Below are positions 12,554 through 23,468 of a DNA stretch of 64,000 bases, in pieces. The position numbers were made by a program, and so were the translations under genes. The notes beneath the pieces were generated by a model. The model searched no databases and had not been told where the DNA came from. It was given only the letters and a program-made list of their open reading frames with translations. The DNA is from Cryptomeria japonica (lineage: Eukaryota > Streptophyta > Pinopsida > Cupressales > Cupressaceae), in NCBI RefSeq assembly GCF_030272615.1, contig NC_081406.1, positions 404,149,439 to 404,213,438 of the forward strand, given 5' to 3'. Within the stretch, counting starts at the first letter, position 1; the number at the start of each line of letters is the position of its first letter.

Positions 12554-12829
12554 AGCTTCAGTAAATACGAGAAATCACACTTACTTGGAGAAATGTCTAG
12601 CTCTTCAGATTGTCGTTCACGAACCTCAGCAAATTCCTCGCAATTGTCAATCTTTTGGCATCAATCTGGTTCTTATGAAGATTTGATCAGTTCGGCTATA
12701 ATTGCATGGGCAACTTGAGCACAGTTAATGTCTTTGCACCTACAATGGCTATTCAAATGTTTAAACTTAATTGCAGATGTGACATTCTTCACTTGGGCCT
12801 TTAACTCTTTCGCGGGAAGTACAGTTCGA

Positions 12830-13400
12830 CCAAAATGATCGTAAGTCAAGTTTTCGATGAAACCCTCGTCTTCGGCCGAATGTTTTGATCTTTCATCGAA
12901 AGCTCACTTTCCTCGATATCACTTTTTCGGTGAATAGCCCATGTCAAAAAACCATTTTCAAGACTCATCGAAATCATCTTTTCCTCGATGAACTTTCTTT
13001 CGATAAGTTATTCACAAGTTTCATCGAAATGAGTTTTGTTCTTCGGTGAAAGTTCATGCAAGCTCCTCGAAAGTCTTTTTCCTTCGATATCCCCTTTATC
13101 GATAAAACACCTATGTTCTTGTTTGATATAATGTTATCGATGAGATTTGTATTTCGATGAATGCTTTATGAATTTCTTCGGCAGTTGTATTTCTTCGAAA
13201 TCACTTTTTACTTTTTGCTTTTCATTTTTCGATGAAACTGGAGTATCGATGAGCGGCTTCCTTTATTTATCGACAGTGATATTCTACCGAAAAAACTTCT
13301 GCGTAGTGCTTTACACGTCATGCTCTATTTCGATGAAAGTATCCTTTCGGTGAAATTCCTTTTGAGATGCTCGATACAATATCTTGGCCGATAACCTTTT
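12830..13400. repeat. Cluster of TTCATCGAAA / TTTCGATGAA motifs
   Basis: About 25 short words built on TCGA, CGAT, TCGG or CCGA lie within about 570 bp, often as ttcatcgaa, ttcgatgaa, ttcggtgaa or tatcgata, roughly every 20-25 bp and in both orientations. This is a strong CpG enrichment against the CpG-poor surroundings. The cluster sits 5' of the ORF in element X (which starts at 12,553), where a promoter or leader would be. Spacing is irregular, so this is not a simple minisatellite. Its function is unknown. Confidence 0.7.
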
Positions 13401-13463
13401 AGTTTTCAAGCCTATGGGAAGATTTTTTTTTATTTTATTTCAAACATAGTGTTCAACACATAG

Positions 13464-15180
13464 GACCACAAAGATCAGTATGTACTAGATCTAAAATCCC
13501 TTTAGAAGTGTAGGACTTACTTGTAAAGCTTGATCTTGTCATCTTACCTATCTGGCATCCTCGGCACATAGCATTCTCAAGTTTTTCCAGACTCGGTAGA
13601 CCTCTTACTCGGTGCTTCTTACTTATTTTGATCAGATTATCAAAATTTACATGACAAAACCTTTTATGTCATAACCAGGTATCATCTATGTTTGCATAAA
13701 GACACTTGTTCTGAGTTGAGTCAAGATGAAATGTATTACCTTTTGTTTGTGTCCCGATAGCAGCTAACTTTCCATGCTTTTCATGAACTTTGACAATTCC
13801 TTTATGAAATTCTATTCAGTATCCTGTATTGTTTAGCTGTGCTACACTCAACAAATTGTATTTCAAACCTTCAACCTAGTATACATCATCACATTTAGCA
13901 TTGTCAAGAAGTGTTATAGATCCTTTACCTTTTACCGGACATGGTGCATCATTACCAAATCTTTCATGGCCTCCATCATAGGCTTCTAATTTAACAAACT
14001 TGTGTTTATCACCTATCATATGATGTGAGAATCCACTGTCTATGATCCAAGAATCATTATTATTTATGTGACATATTAGGGCTTTTCCTTCATACCTTTC
14101 TTCATTAGATCCATCTTTAATAGCCACATAAACAACTTCCTCAGTATCAATTTCATCAGATTTGTCATCGTTGGATTCCTCATCTGCTACCAGACATGTC
14201 TTTCTATCTCTCCTTCTAAAGTCTCGGTGTCCTCTGTATTGGTTGTCTTTCTGCCTGTTATCTCGGTATTCTCTCTTTTCACTAGATTCTTTGTCAGGGC
14301 AGTTAGAAGCCATATGTCCTATTTTATCACAATTGAAACATTTTAAAGGTAGCTTTCCTTTATACTTACCTTTTCCTCTCGGTAACCTTCTGGCTAATAA
14401 TGCTTCAAATTCTTCTTGCTTCTTGATTTCCTCATATAGTTTGTGCACTTTTTCCATGTTCATGCGAAATCTTTCACTTGCTCCACTGTGATCCCCTTCA
14501 GAGTACTTACTCATTCTATCATTATAATCATCAGATTCACCAATATGAAAAGAACTAAATGCAGATTCTACTTTATTTACTAAAGACCCACTATATCAAA
14601 ATTACTTAACTCAAATGCATGTAGATTACCAATAGTAGCATCCAGAGAAACTGGCATGTTAGGTACAAACCTCAATTGCAGAGACTCAAATAGCATAAGC
14701 TGGTAGAAGGGTTCTCAACAACTTACTTGTTATATCCTTTTCTTCAATAGTTCCACCTGCTCCTTTAATATGATTGACAATCTCTTTTAGTCTTGTACTA
14801 TATTGGGTTATGTTCTCACCTTCATTCATCCTCATGGATTCAAGTTGTCCTCTTAGACTATCTACTTTTGCTCTTTGAACATGTTCATCACCTTCATACA
14901 TAGATATGAGATTAGTCCACATTGCTTTTGCATCATTAGAGCCTTCCAAATCATTAAACTCTGAGTCGGTCAATGCTGATGTAATTTCAATCATAGCTTG
15001 AATATGTTCTTGCTTTGCCTTAATCTCTTCCAAGGTCATAGGGTTGGTGCTTGGTGCAATGTAATCATTCTCCAAATAATATGTTGCATATTCTCCAATT
15101 CCTGATAAATGCAGCTTCATCCTTTTCTACCATGTGGAGAAACTTGACTTGTTCAACTTCAATGCATCCCTTTTATACAT
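13464..15180 (-). pseudogene. Copia A gag-pol, 5' part: gag, zinc knuckle, protease, integrase N-terminus
   Basis: Likely start ATG at 15,180 (in frame with the longest open piece, 14,686-15,120). Reading leftward: a UBN2-type gag domain, a CCHC zinc knuckle (CFNCDKIGHMASNC) near 14,290-14,345, an aspartic protease with WIIDSGFSHHM near 14,020-14,050, the GAG-pre-integrase and HHCC zinc region near 13,560-13,700, and the start of the integrase core (HTDLCG) by 13,470. Damage: TAG after STW near 15,130, TGA at 14,686, two compensating indels between 14,686 and 14,514, TAG at 13,876, and two further TGA codons. Together with 7,703-10,159 it is a copia polyprotein of about 1,390 codons. Confidence 0.9.
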
Positions 15181-15227
15181 CTTTGGATCTTTGCCTCAAG
15201 TACCTTTAAACTTTTCTTTCAGAGTCC

Positions 15228-15244
15228 AAAGCTCTGATACCAAT
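15228..15244 (-). promoter_or_regulatory. Copia A primer binding site
   Basis: The plus strand reads agctctgataccaat directly before the LTR start at 15,245. Its reverse complement, attggtatcagagct, matches the plant initiator tRNA-Met 3' end (TGGTATCAGAGC). This fixes the element orientation as minus. Confidence 0.9.
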
Positions 15245-16667
15245 TGATAGTTTTGATACTTAATGTAAAGTACAGATGCCAATAGCTAACAAGATGAGAG
15301 GGGGGGGGTGAATCATACAAACTTAAACTTCCATAAAATCAATAGATTCAACCTCGGTAGCATAAACTTCAGCAATATAACAAAAAATGCTAAACATGCA
15401 AACTCACAAACACATAATCATCATAACACTCATAACACCAGATTTAACATGGAAACTCAAATAGGGAAAAACCACTGTGGGATTTTGGACCCACCAAGAA
15501 ATATACTCTTCTAGAGTATGCTCGGTTAAAAGCAAATCCTGTTAAAGATTACAAACACATTGCTAGATGTGACCCGGTTAAGGGATTTCCCTTAGATCTG
15601 TTAGGATCTTCACTTTGTTAGAAGTGACCTTGTCAAAGGGTTTCAAACACTCATTTAGAATGTTACCTTGCTAGAGGGTTTACAAATAAGACTGTTAAGT
15701 CCACTCGGTTAAGAGATTTTTTGTCACTTACAAAATAACAGTAATACAAATCTATCTGCAACTTCACATCTGAAATGCTAAAGTAGATTCTTATTTGCTC
15801 AAAACAATCTAGTCATAGGACTTATCTTGTCCCTCTGCTGGGCTCTCTACTCTGTTATTCAAATAGGTCTTCAAGCTTTTGTGCTCGGTAATCACTATGT
15901 AGCATCCCTATGCATACACTTGCCCACATACATTGTTTATCAACAATTCCTTATTTATAAACAATTGCTAACGGCTAAATCTCCTTGATCATATTTCCCA
16001 TGATCAATCTTAGCCATCAGATCTTCAAACTTGACTAGGTTCAATGTATCCTTCCGATCTGAAAATGTTTTACCTTGCCTTGGGACTTTCAGTCCTTTGT
16101 TGGAACTTGCACAAGGTTATTGCGGTTCAATTTGTGTTGTAGATCTTCCTGCTGATTTTCCTTTGCCATAGATCCTTTAACAAACTTCATGCGCGGCATA
16201 CCAATCATTTGTACATCTCTAGCTAATCATTGTCCTTCATTAAATAATGCTTTTATCCATCCAATGTGCACTATCATAACTCGGTCACAACTTGGTAAAT
16301 ACTAAACTTTACTCGATAGACATTCCACCTTCATTAACTAATATCGATAACCTTAGGGTTTTACCGACTAGGTCCCTTAGGGTTTACGGACTTGGTTCTT
16401 TTCTCAGAGACATAGTATAGTATTAATCTTACAATCAACAACATATGTAGGATATCAAAACAATCTAAAGATCATGATCTCATCATTGTCTAACTCGGTA
16501 ATAGTTTCCCATTGAATAACTTTATTCCTCCTCTTATTCATCACATTCTTTCTGTTTCTTTTACCGACATCTTAATTCTCTTCTAATCAATCTTCTCAAG
16601 ATATGGCAACATCATACTGAATCAGATAATCAATTTCTTGACATCAATGACAAAATAATGTTATAAA
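15245..16667 (-). repeat. Copia A 5' LTR, first part
   Basis: Matches 5,710-7,136 of the 3' LTR and stops at ataaa (16,663-16,667), where copia B was inserted. The LTR resumes after the second ataaa at 23,365-23,369. Confidence 0.93.
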
Positions 16668-17722
16668 TGTAGGTCCTGGAGACAACTGAGAGGGGGGGGG
16701 GTGAATCAGTTGTCTAATAAATTCAAACCAAAAACTTATTAACCAACTTAATGTTTAATACTGGTAAATCAGTTAAGTATGTCGGTAGACAGTGTTAACA
16801 GTAAATTGCTATACCGGTAAGAATTAATGCATGAAACATAAGCACAAAGTCATCCACAACACATGACACCAATATTTGTATGTGGAAACCCTGTAAGGGA
16901 AAAACCACGGTGGGAAACTTTACCCATAATCAGATGATACTACTGCAGATAGTAAGTGTACAAGAGGGGTCTGCACATGCAGAAAGGCCAACAGCCTAGA
17001 GCTCACTGCTCAATCACAAATGGGAGTCACACTGACTACAGTTGGATGGTTAAATCCAATAAGAATGTACTGCACAAAATTGCATCTTCATATACTGAAT
17101 TCAATACCGGTGTAATGTTGATATGCTTCTACAAAAACCTAACTTCACCTTCAAATGATGTCTTATGTATGCCTCTGCTTTATCTTGCATATACTTTCAC
17201 TTGAATCACTTTTGCATTCCACACTTGATCTTACAAATAAGATCTTACATTTATACCATACTCTAAGACCAATTTTAGTAGGTCGTCTCTACAAGATATT
17301 ACAATAAAAACATTTTACAAACAATACAATATCTAATGCAATAACTAATTGAACATGTCAGCTTAATGCATTTACAACAATAATAAATCATCTCCATAGT
17401 GTGCCATGCTGATCTGGAAAAGATAAACCTGCCCGTGTAACCCTAGATAACCTGGACCTATTTGCTGGTAAAAGCAAATATGCAAATAAGAATATACCAG
17501 TGATTATTACTTCAAAATAAAGTGTCCACATGATGTCTTCGACATTACCAAGTGTCTTCCATGTCATTCCAGGTACCGGTGAACATTATATCCTTCCGGT
17601 TAATCATATACCGGTAACTGTTGCATAGTTTACTATTTGTTGGTGAATGTTGTTGGATCTCCAAAGTAGGTGTATTTAGTAGGTGTTGACATCAATGACC
17701 AAACCATACCAAAATACCAACA
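16668..17722 (-). repeat. Copia B 3' LTR
   Basis: A 1,055-bp LTR from tgtaggtcctgg to aaaataccaaca, nearly identical by eye to 22,312-23,364. It carries several ACCGGT palindromes (ataccggtaa and caccggt type words) and a G-run of about ten bases near 16,690 that is shorter in the other LTR. The reading frame in it at 16,956 is LTR sequence, not a gene. Confidence 0.95.
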
Positions 17723-18075
17723 ATCTCCCCCTTTGGCATTGATGGCAACACAAGATGGAAAAACCATCAAAGTGCCAAAACAGAAATGCCAAGTGTAAAA
17801 CCAACAATCTCCTCAAAGTGACATTCTCTCCCCCTGGAAGCAACATGAGTTATTTTATGTTATCCTGTACCAATTTTCACCATGGATATCTCTCCTCAAT
17901 TGATAATGTGTTTTTCCATATATCTCTCCCCCTTTGACATCAAATGCCAAAGCTACAAAATTTAAGTCCATACAAAAATACCAACTACTCCCCCTGAGAA
18001 GTAGCTTCCTCATCAAATACCGGAATAAAAGATTTGTCCATTTAATTCTGTTGGTTGATGACAATCATCAATTGT
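17723..18075 (-). promoter_or_regulatory. Copia B multiple polypurine tracts and 3' untranslated region
   Basis: Starts with atctccccctttggcattg next to the LTR. Further ctccccct tracts lie near 17,830, 17,926 (followed by ttgacatcaaatgcc) and 17,990. On the element strand these are repeated AAAGGGGGAGA tracts, the same layout as in copia A and C. No other gene is visible. Confidence 0.78.
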
Positions 18076-21000
18076 CTAAGTCTCTACCGGTGGAGGTATG
18101 ACTCCAAGCTAATCTCTAAGATACTCAAAAGTTTCCTTAGGCAAAGGTTTTATGAAAATATCTGCAAGTTGTTCTTTAGTATTCACATAAACCAATTTTA
18201 TCTCCTTTTCTTCAACTTTTTCCCTTAGAAAATTCAGTTTGATAGAAACATGTTTTGTTTTAGAATGTAATACTGGATTCTTAGATATATCAATTGCTGT
18301 AGTGTTATCACAATATATAGTAATAGGTTCCTTGCATTTTACCTTTATGTCTTTCAACATCTACTTAAGCCAAAGTACCTGTGTACAGTTTGTTGCTGCT
18401 GCAACATATTCTGATTCTATTGTTGATAAAGATGTACAACTTTGTTTCTTACTTAACCAAGAAACTAATCTCTTTCCAAGAAAGAATGCTCCTCCAGTGG
18501 TGCTTTTTCTATCATCCACATCTCCTGCCCAATTTGCATCTGTGTATGCATATAGATCAAAATTTTCATCTTTACGATACCATAATCCAAGATTTGTTGT
18601 GCCTTGTAAGTACCAAAAAAACCTTTTTATTGCTAATTCATGATTTTCCCTAGGATTACTCTGAAATCTAGAAACTATACATACTGCATTCATAATATCA
18701 GGTCTGGTTTGTGTCAAATATAGTAAACCTCCTATCATAGATTTGTATCTAGTTGGATTAATAGGTGTAGATTCATCCCTTTGAGATAATTTGTCATTTG
18801 TAGTCATAGGTGTGCTTACTGGTTTAGAGTTCTCCATCCCAAATTTCTTAAGTAGTTCTTTCAAGTACTTAGATTGACTCAAAAATATGCCTTTATCAGT
18901 TTGTAAAATCTGCAATCCTAAAAAGAATTTTATTTCTCCGATCATAGACATTTCAAATTCTTGTTGCATTTCAAGAGAAAATTCTTTGTATAATTCATCT
19001 TCTCCTCCAAAGATTATATCATCAACAAATACTTCAATAATCAAGATGTCATCATTAGTTACTTTGTAATATAAATTGCTATATGCATTTCCTTTAGTAA
19101 AACCAATCTTTAAAAGATACTTATCCAATCTTACATACCAAGCTCTTGGAGCTTGTTTTAATCCATACAAAGTTTTTCTTAATCTGCAAACCATATCATT
19201 GTCATCTGTCAAGGAAAATCTATCAGGTTGTTCAATATAGACTTCCTCTTCAAGATCTCCATTCAAAAATGCACATTTAATATCCATTTGATAAACTTTG
19301 TTATCCTTGTGAGCTGCAAAAGCCAAGAATAATCTAACTGCCTCAATTCTGGCTACCGGTGCAAAGGTTTCATTGTAATCAACTCCTTCTTTCTGAGAAT
19401 ATCCCTTACACACTAGTCTTGCTTTATTTCTGACAACCTTACCATCTTCATTGAGTTTGTTTCTAAATACCCATTTGGTTCCAATTACATTTTTATTTTT
19501 AGGCCGGGGAACTAATGTCCAAGTATTATTTTTCTCAATTTGTCCTAATTCTTCTTCCATAGCTTTAATCCAAAATTTATCTTCACATGCCTCATTGATA
19601 GATAATGGTTCAATTTGAGAAATAAGACATACCTCTTCATTTGCCAATATTCCTCTTGTCATGACTCTTTTAAGTTTGCTTCCAATTATCTGATCTTCAA
19701 AATGATTCAGTCTTACATACCGGGGTGTCTTAGTTTGTTGTTGTTCTTCAATTACTATGGAATCCTCTAATGATACTGGAGTAACTGGATCATCATTCTG
19801 TACTGGTGGATTTATTGTAGGTCCATTTGTCATAATTTTTGTTCCTAGTTTAGAGTCTATATACCTTGAAGTTCCTCTAAATTGTTCATCAATCTTTACA
19901 TTTGTACTCTCAACAATTTTTTGTAATCTTTTATTAAAACATCTATATGCTTTACTCTTAGATGAATAACCAAGAAATATTCCTTCATCACTTCTAGGAT
20001 CAAACTTGCCAATATACTCATCTCTTCTAATATAACATTTACTTCCAAAAATTCTGAAATACTTAAGAGTAGGAGTATTACCAAACCATAGTTCATGAGG
20101 GGTCTTACCGGTTTCACCTTTGATGTGAACTTTGTTGAATGTATAGACAGTAGTGCTTACTACCTCTCCCCAGTACACATGTGGTAGATTTGCTTCTGAT
20201 AACATACTTCTTGTTGCATCCAAAATAGTTCTATTTTTTCTTTCAACAACTCCATTCTATTGTGGTGTTCGAGGTGCTGATAATTGTCTTTTGATTCCAT
20301 TTACTTCACAGAATGTATTAAAATCTTTAGATGTGAATTCTCCTCCTTGATCTAATCTTAAACATTTAATTTTCTTACCGGTTTCATTTTCAACCATTGC
20401 TTTGAATAGTTTGAACTTCCCAAGTGCTTCTGATTTTTCTCTGAGAAAAGTAACCCAACACATTCTAGAATAATCATCAATAATTAGCATGAAATATCTA
20501 TCACCTTGTAAGCTTTTAGTTCTAGCTAGACCACATAAATCAGTGTGAATTAAATCAAGGGCATTATTGGATTTTTCTAGAATACTTTTGAAACTAGCTC
20601 TAACTTGTTTTCCAAATTGACATTCCTTGCAAATTGTATTCTGAGGTTTCACAATTTTAGGTAGATCTGTAACTACCTTAGAAGTACTGATTTTTAGCAT
20701 GCAATCAAAATTTACATGACATAGTCTTTTATGCCATAGCCAACTTTCATCTATATGTGCAATTAAGCATGCCTTTTCACTATTATTCAAATGAAAGATA
20801 TTACCTCTAGTCTGATTACCGGTTGCAATTTCCAAACCAGTTCTATTCATGATTTTGCATTTTCCATTTTTAAATTGTAACTGAAAACCTTTCTCAACTA
20901 ATTGACCAACACTTAAAAGATTATGTTTTAATCCTTCAACATAGTAGACATTTTCAGTGTTATGTTTACCATCAAGAGATATTGAACCTTTACCTTTGAT

Positions 21001-22254
21001 TGAATAGGCTTTGTCATCTCTGAATCTTACTAAACCTCCATTGTATTCTTGAAAGTTCAAGAATTTACCTTTATCTCTAGTCATGTTATGTGAGCATCCT
21101 GAGTCAATAATCCATTCATCCTTTGATTCAACTTTAGCTGCTAGGGCTTGTTCTACCAGTTGAGCAATAGGTACCGGTTGATCTTCTATTATAGCAACAA
21201 AGACCCATCCATTGTCTATTGGATCCTCATCAGAATCATCAGTCACACCTTCATCAACAATGTAACAAGATTTATCTTTGTTTTTCTTAAATTTGTATCT
21301 CTGATATTCAGGATTAGGTTTGTATGTTCTTCTAGCTTCTTCTCTTAGTCTAGCATGTCTATCAAGGCATCTTGAAGCCATATGACCAATCTTATTGCAG
21401 TTAAAACATTTAAAGAGTGTTTTACCTTCATACTTACTTCCAATTGGGCCTTTTGGCATTTTTCTTGCAAATAGTGCTTCAAGTTCTTCAAGCTCTTCAT
21501 TCTCCTTCCTGGTTTCTTCAAGTTCTCTTGCATAAAAGGCTCTCAAGTCTGATTTGTCAAAGGATGAAGCAGATGATGTTGATGCTTTGAAGGCCAAATC
21601 AGTTTTTATAGTAGTAACAGGACCAAATTCCTCAATTTCAAAAGCTGAAAGTTTTTCAATCAATGTATCCCTAGTTACTGATGTATTAGGCATTGTTCTC
21701 AACACATTTATAGCAATAACCTTCATTTTATATGCCGGTGGAAAACCTCTTAAGATTTTTGAAACAATCTCATCTTCACTCAAGGTTCCTCCACAACATT
21801 TGATACCCAAAACAATTTCATTTACTCTTTCCATAAAAGCAGAAATCCTTTCATCTTCTTCCATTTTCAGATGTTCATACTTGACTCGGAAGCTTTCAAG
21901 TTTTGCAATTTTGACTGTGGAATCCCCTTCATTCAGTGTTTCCAAATGATCCCAAATAGCTTCTCCAGTGGACCTATCTGATAATCCCATGATTTGTTGA
22001 TCTGATAATCCCATGATTTTTTGATCTGATAATGCGCTCAAGAGTGCTTCTCTTGCTTTGCAATCATTTTCTTCATCTTTAGCTAAAGTAGTGGGAGCAG
22101 TCTGACCAACTATAACAGCAGTATAACCATTCTTAGTAACTTCCCAGATGTCTTTACCAATGCAATTCAGATGTGGCTCCATTCTGATTTTCCATATCCC
22201 ATAGTTGGTGCCATCAAGTTTAGGACCATCCTTTCTGAAATAATTAGTAGACAT
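18076..22254 (-). pseudogene. Copia B gag-pol polyprotein (three nonsense codons)
   Basis: One frame of 1,393 codons from ATG 22,254 to TAG 18,076. Domains by approximate residue: gag (UBN2/DUF4219-like) 1-230; CCHC zinc knuckle CFNCNKIGHMASRC about 281; protease WIIDSGCSHNM about 380; GAG-pre-integrase and HHCC zinc region 480-560; integrase core with all three acids visible (HTDLCG, LRLDQGGEF, VVERKNR); RT 820-1,080 with FVDDIIFGG about 1,075; RNase H with [10 protein letters not shown] and ESEYVAAA up to about 1,340. In-frame stops are TAG at 20,257 (between the second and third catalytic acids of integrase), 18,361 and 18,109, each readable as a CAG-to-TAG type change except perhaps the last. 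No frameshift. A 24-bp tandem duplication near 21,980-22,030 repeats S-D-Q-x-I-M-G-L in gag. Products would be capsid, protease, integrase and RT/RNase H of a cytoplasmic virus-like particle; as it stands the pol part is interrupted. Confidence 0.95.
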
Positions 22255-22297
22255 TGGATCTCCTCAAGTTGTCAAACTTCTGCAAAAAGAGGACTAG

Positions 22298-22311
22298 GCT
22301 TTGATACCAAT
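22298..22311 (-). promoter_or_regulatory. Copia B primer binding site
   Basis: The plus strand reads ggctttgataccaat, overlapping the LTR edge by one base (LTR starts tgtagg at 22,312). Its reverse complement ttggtatcaaagcc is an initiator tRNA-Met type primer site with one change from the usual cagagc. Confidence 0.88.
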
Positions 22312-23364
22312 TGTAGGTCCCGGAGACAACTGAGAGGGGGGGTGAATTAGTTGTCTAATAAATTCAAACCAAAAACTTATTAACCAACTTAATGCTTAAT
22401 ACCGGCAAATCAGTTAAGTATGTCGGTAGATAGTGTTAATAGTAAATTGCTATACCGGTAAGAATTAATGCATGAAACATAAGCACAAAGTCATCCACAA
22501 CACATGACACCAATATTTGTATGTGAAAACCCTGTAAGGGAAAAACCATGGTGGGAAACTTTACCCATAATCAGATGATACTACTGCAGATAGTAAGTGT
22601 ACAAGAGGGGTCTGCACATGCAGAAAGGCCAACAACCTAGAGGTCACTGCTCAATCACAATTGGGAGTCACGCTGACTACAGTTGGATGGTTAAATCCAA
22701 TAAGAATGTACTGCACAAAATTGCATCTTCATATGCTGAATTCAGTACCGGTGTAATGCTGATATGCTTCTACAAAAACCTAACTTCACCTTCAAATGAT
22801 GTCTTCGTGTATGCCTCTGCTTTATCTCGCATATACTTTCACTTGAATCTTTTTTGCATTCCACACTTGCTCTTACAAATAAGATCTTACATTTATACCA
22901 TACCCTAAGACCAATTTTAGTAGGTCGGCTCTACAAGATATTACAATAATTTTTTTTTACAAACAATACAATATCCAATGCAATAACCGATTGAACATGT
23001 CGGCTTAATGCATTTACAATAATAATAAATCATCTCCATAGCGTGCCATGCTGATCTGGAAAAGATAAACCTGTCGGTGTAACCCTAGATAACCTGGACC
23101 TATTTGTCGGTAAAAGCAAATATGCAAATAAGAATATACTAGTGATTATTACTTCAAAATAAAGTGTCCACATGATGTCTTCGACATTACCAAGTGTCTT
23201 CCATGTCATTCCAGGTACCGGTGAACATTATATCCTGCCAGTTAATCATATACCGGTAACTGTTGCACAGTTTACTGTTTGCCAGTGAATGTTGCTGGAT
23301 CTCCAAAGTAGGTGTATTTAGTAGGTGTTGACATCAATGACAAAACCATACCAAAATACCAACA
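22312..23364 (-). repeat. Copia B 5' LTR
   Basis: A 1,053-bp LTR from tgtaggtcccgg to aaaataccaaca, partner of 16,668-17,722. Differences are mostly single transitions (ctgg/ccgg at the start, cagtgtt/tagtgtt) with a few short indels. Confidence 0.95.
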
Positions 23365-23468
23365 ATAAAGATAGTTATCATCCTTCTTCAATTATATCAA
23401 TAATCTTCAACAACCTTCTCAATATCCTTATTGAATATCAACAATATCCTGATATTGAAATGCCAACA
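23365..23468 (-). repeat. Copia A 5' LTR, terminal part
   Basis: After the ataaa target copy the text gatagttatcatcc onward matches 7,135-7,229 of the other LTR and ends atgccaaca. The copia A target duplication ccaat follows at 23,469-23,473. Confidence 0.92.

Larger units (their letters stand above)
10165..13458 (-). mobile_element. Element X: 3.3-kb TG...CA insertion with embedded ORF
   Basis: A 3,294-bp insertion splits copia A integrase. The target duplication is catag at 10,160-10,164 and 13,459-13,463; removing the insert restores the coding frame across LVHTDLCGPM. Its ends on the plus strand are tgttggatctc and gttcaaca, so TGTTG...CAACA. I see no pair of long terminal repeats, primer site or polypurine tract. 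It contains a 536-codon minus-strand frame (10,946-12,553) with a CpG-rich motif cluster upstream. The 5-bp duplication and TG/CA ends fit integrase-mediated insertion, so a solo LTR of a large element, or a compact non-autonomous element, is most likely. Confidence 0.82.
16668..23364 (-). mobile_element. Ty1/copia retrotransposon B, nearly intact, nested in copia A LTR
   Basis: Complete minus-strand element of 6,697 bp: 3' LTR 16,668-17,722, polypurine tracts, gag-pol 18,076-22,254, primer site, 5' LTR 22,312-23,364. The target duplication ataaa (16,663-16,667; 23,365-23,369) lies inside the copia A 5' LTR, and the flanks rejoin the sequence seen at 7,130-7,150. Its LTRs are close in sequence and its frame has only three nonsense codons, so it is younger than copia A, its host. 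Confidence 0.95.
5710..23468 (-). mobile_element. Ty1/copia retrotransposon A, nested and degenerate
   Basis: Full-length element on the minus strand: 3' LTR 5,710-7,229, polypurine tracts from 7,230, pol/gag frame 7,703-15,180, primer site just below 15,245, and 5' LTR 15,245-16,667 continued at 23,370-23,468. The target duplication ccaat (5,705-5,709 and 23,469-23,473) rejoins one satellite monomer exactly. Two later insertions sit inside it: element X in integrase and copia B in the 5' LTR. RT motifs of the type EFEMSLIREIK...IGLQ, several polypurine tracts and LTRs over 1.5 kb resemble the Sirevirus branch, but the lineage is an inference by eye. Confidence 0.93.

Noticed and set aside
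10165-13458. Element X as a Mutator, hAT or CACTA DNA transposon
   Set aside because: The duplication is 5 bp, not 8-11 or 3, and the ends are TG/CA with only about 5 bp of inverted repeat; no transposase motif is visible.
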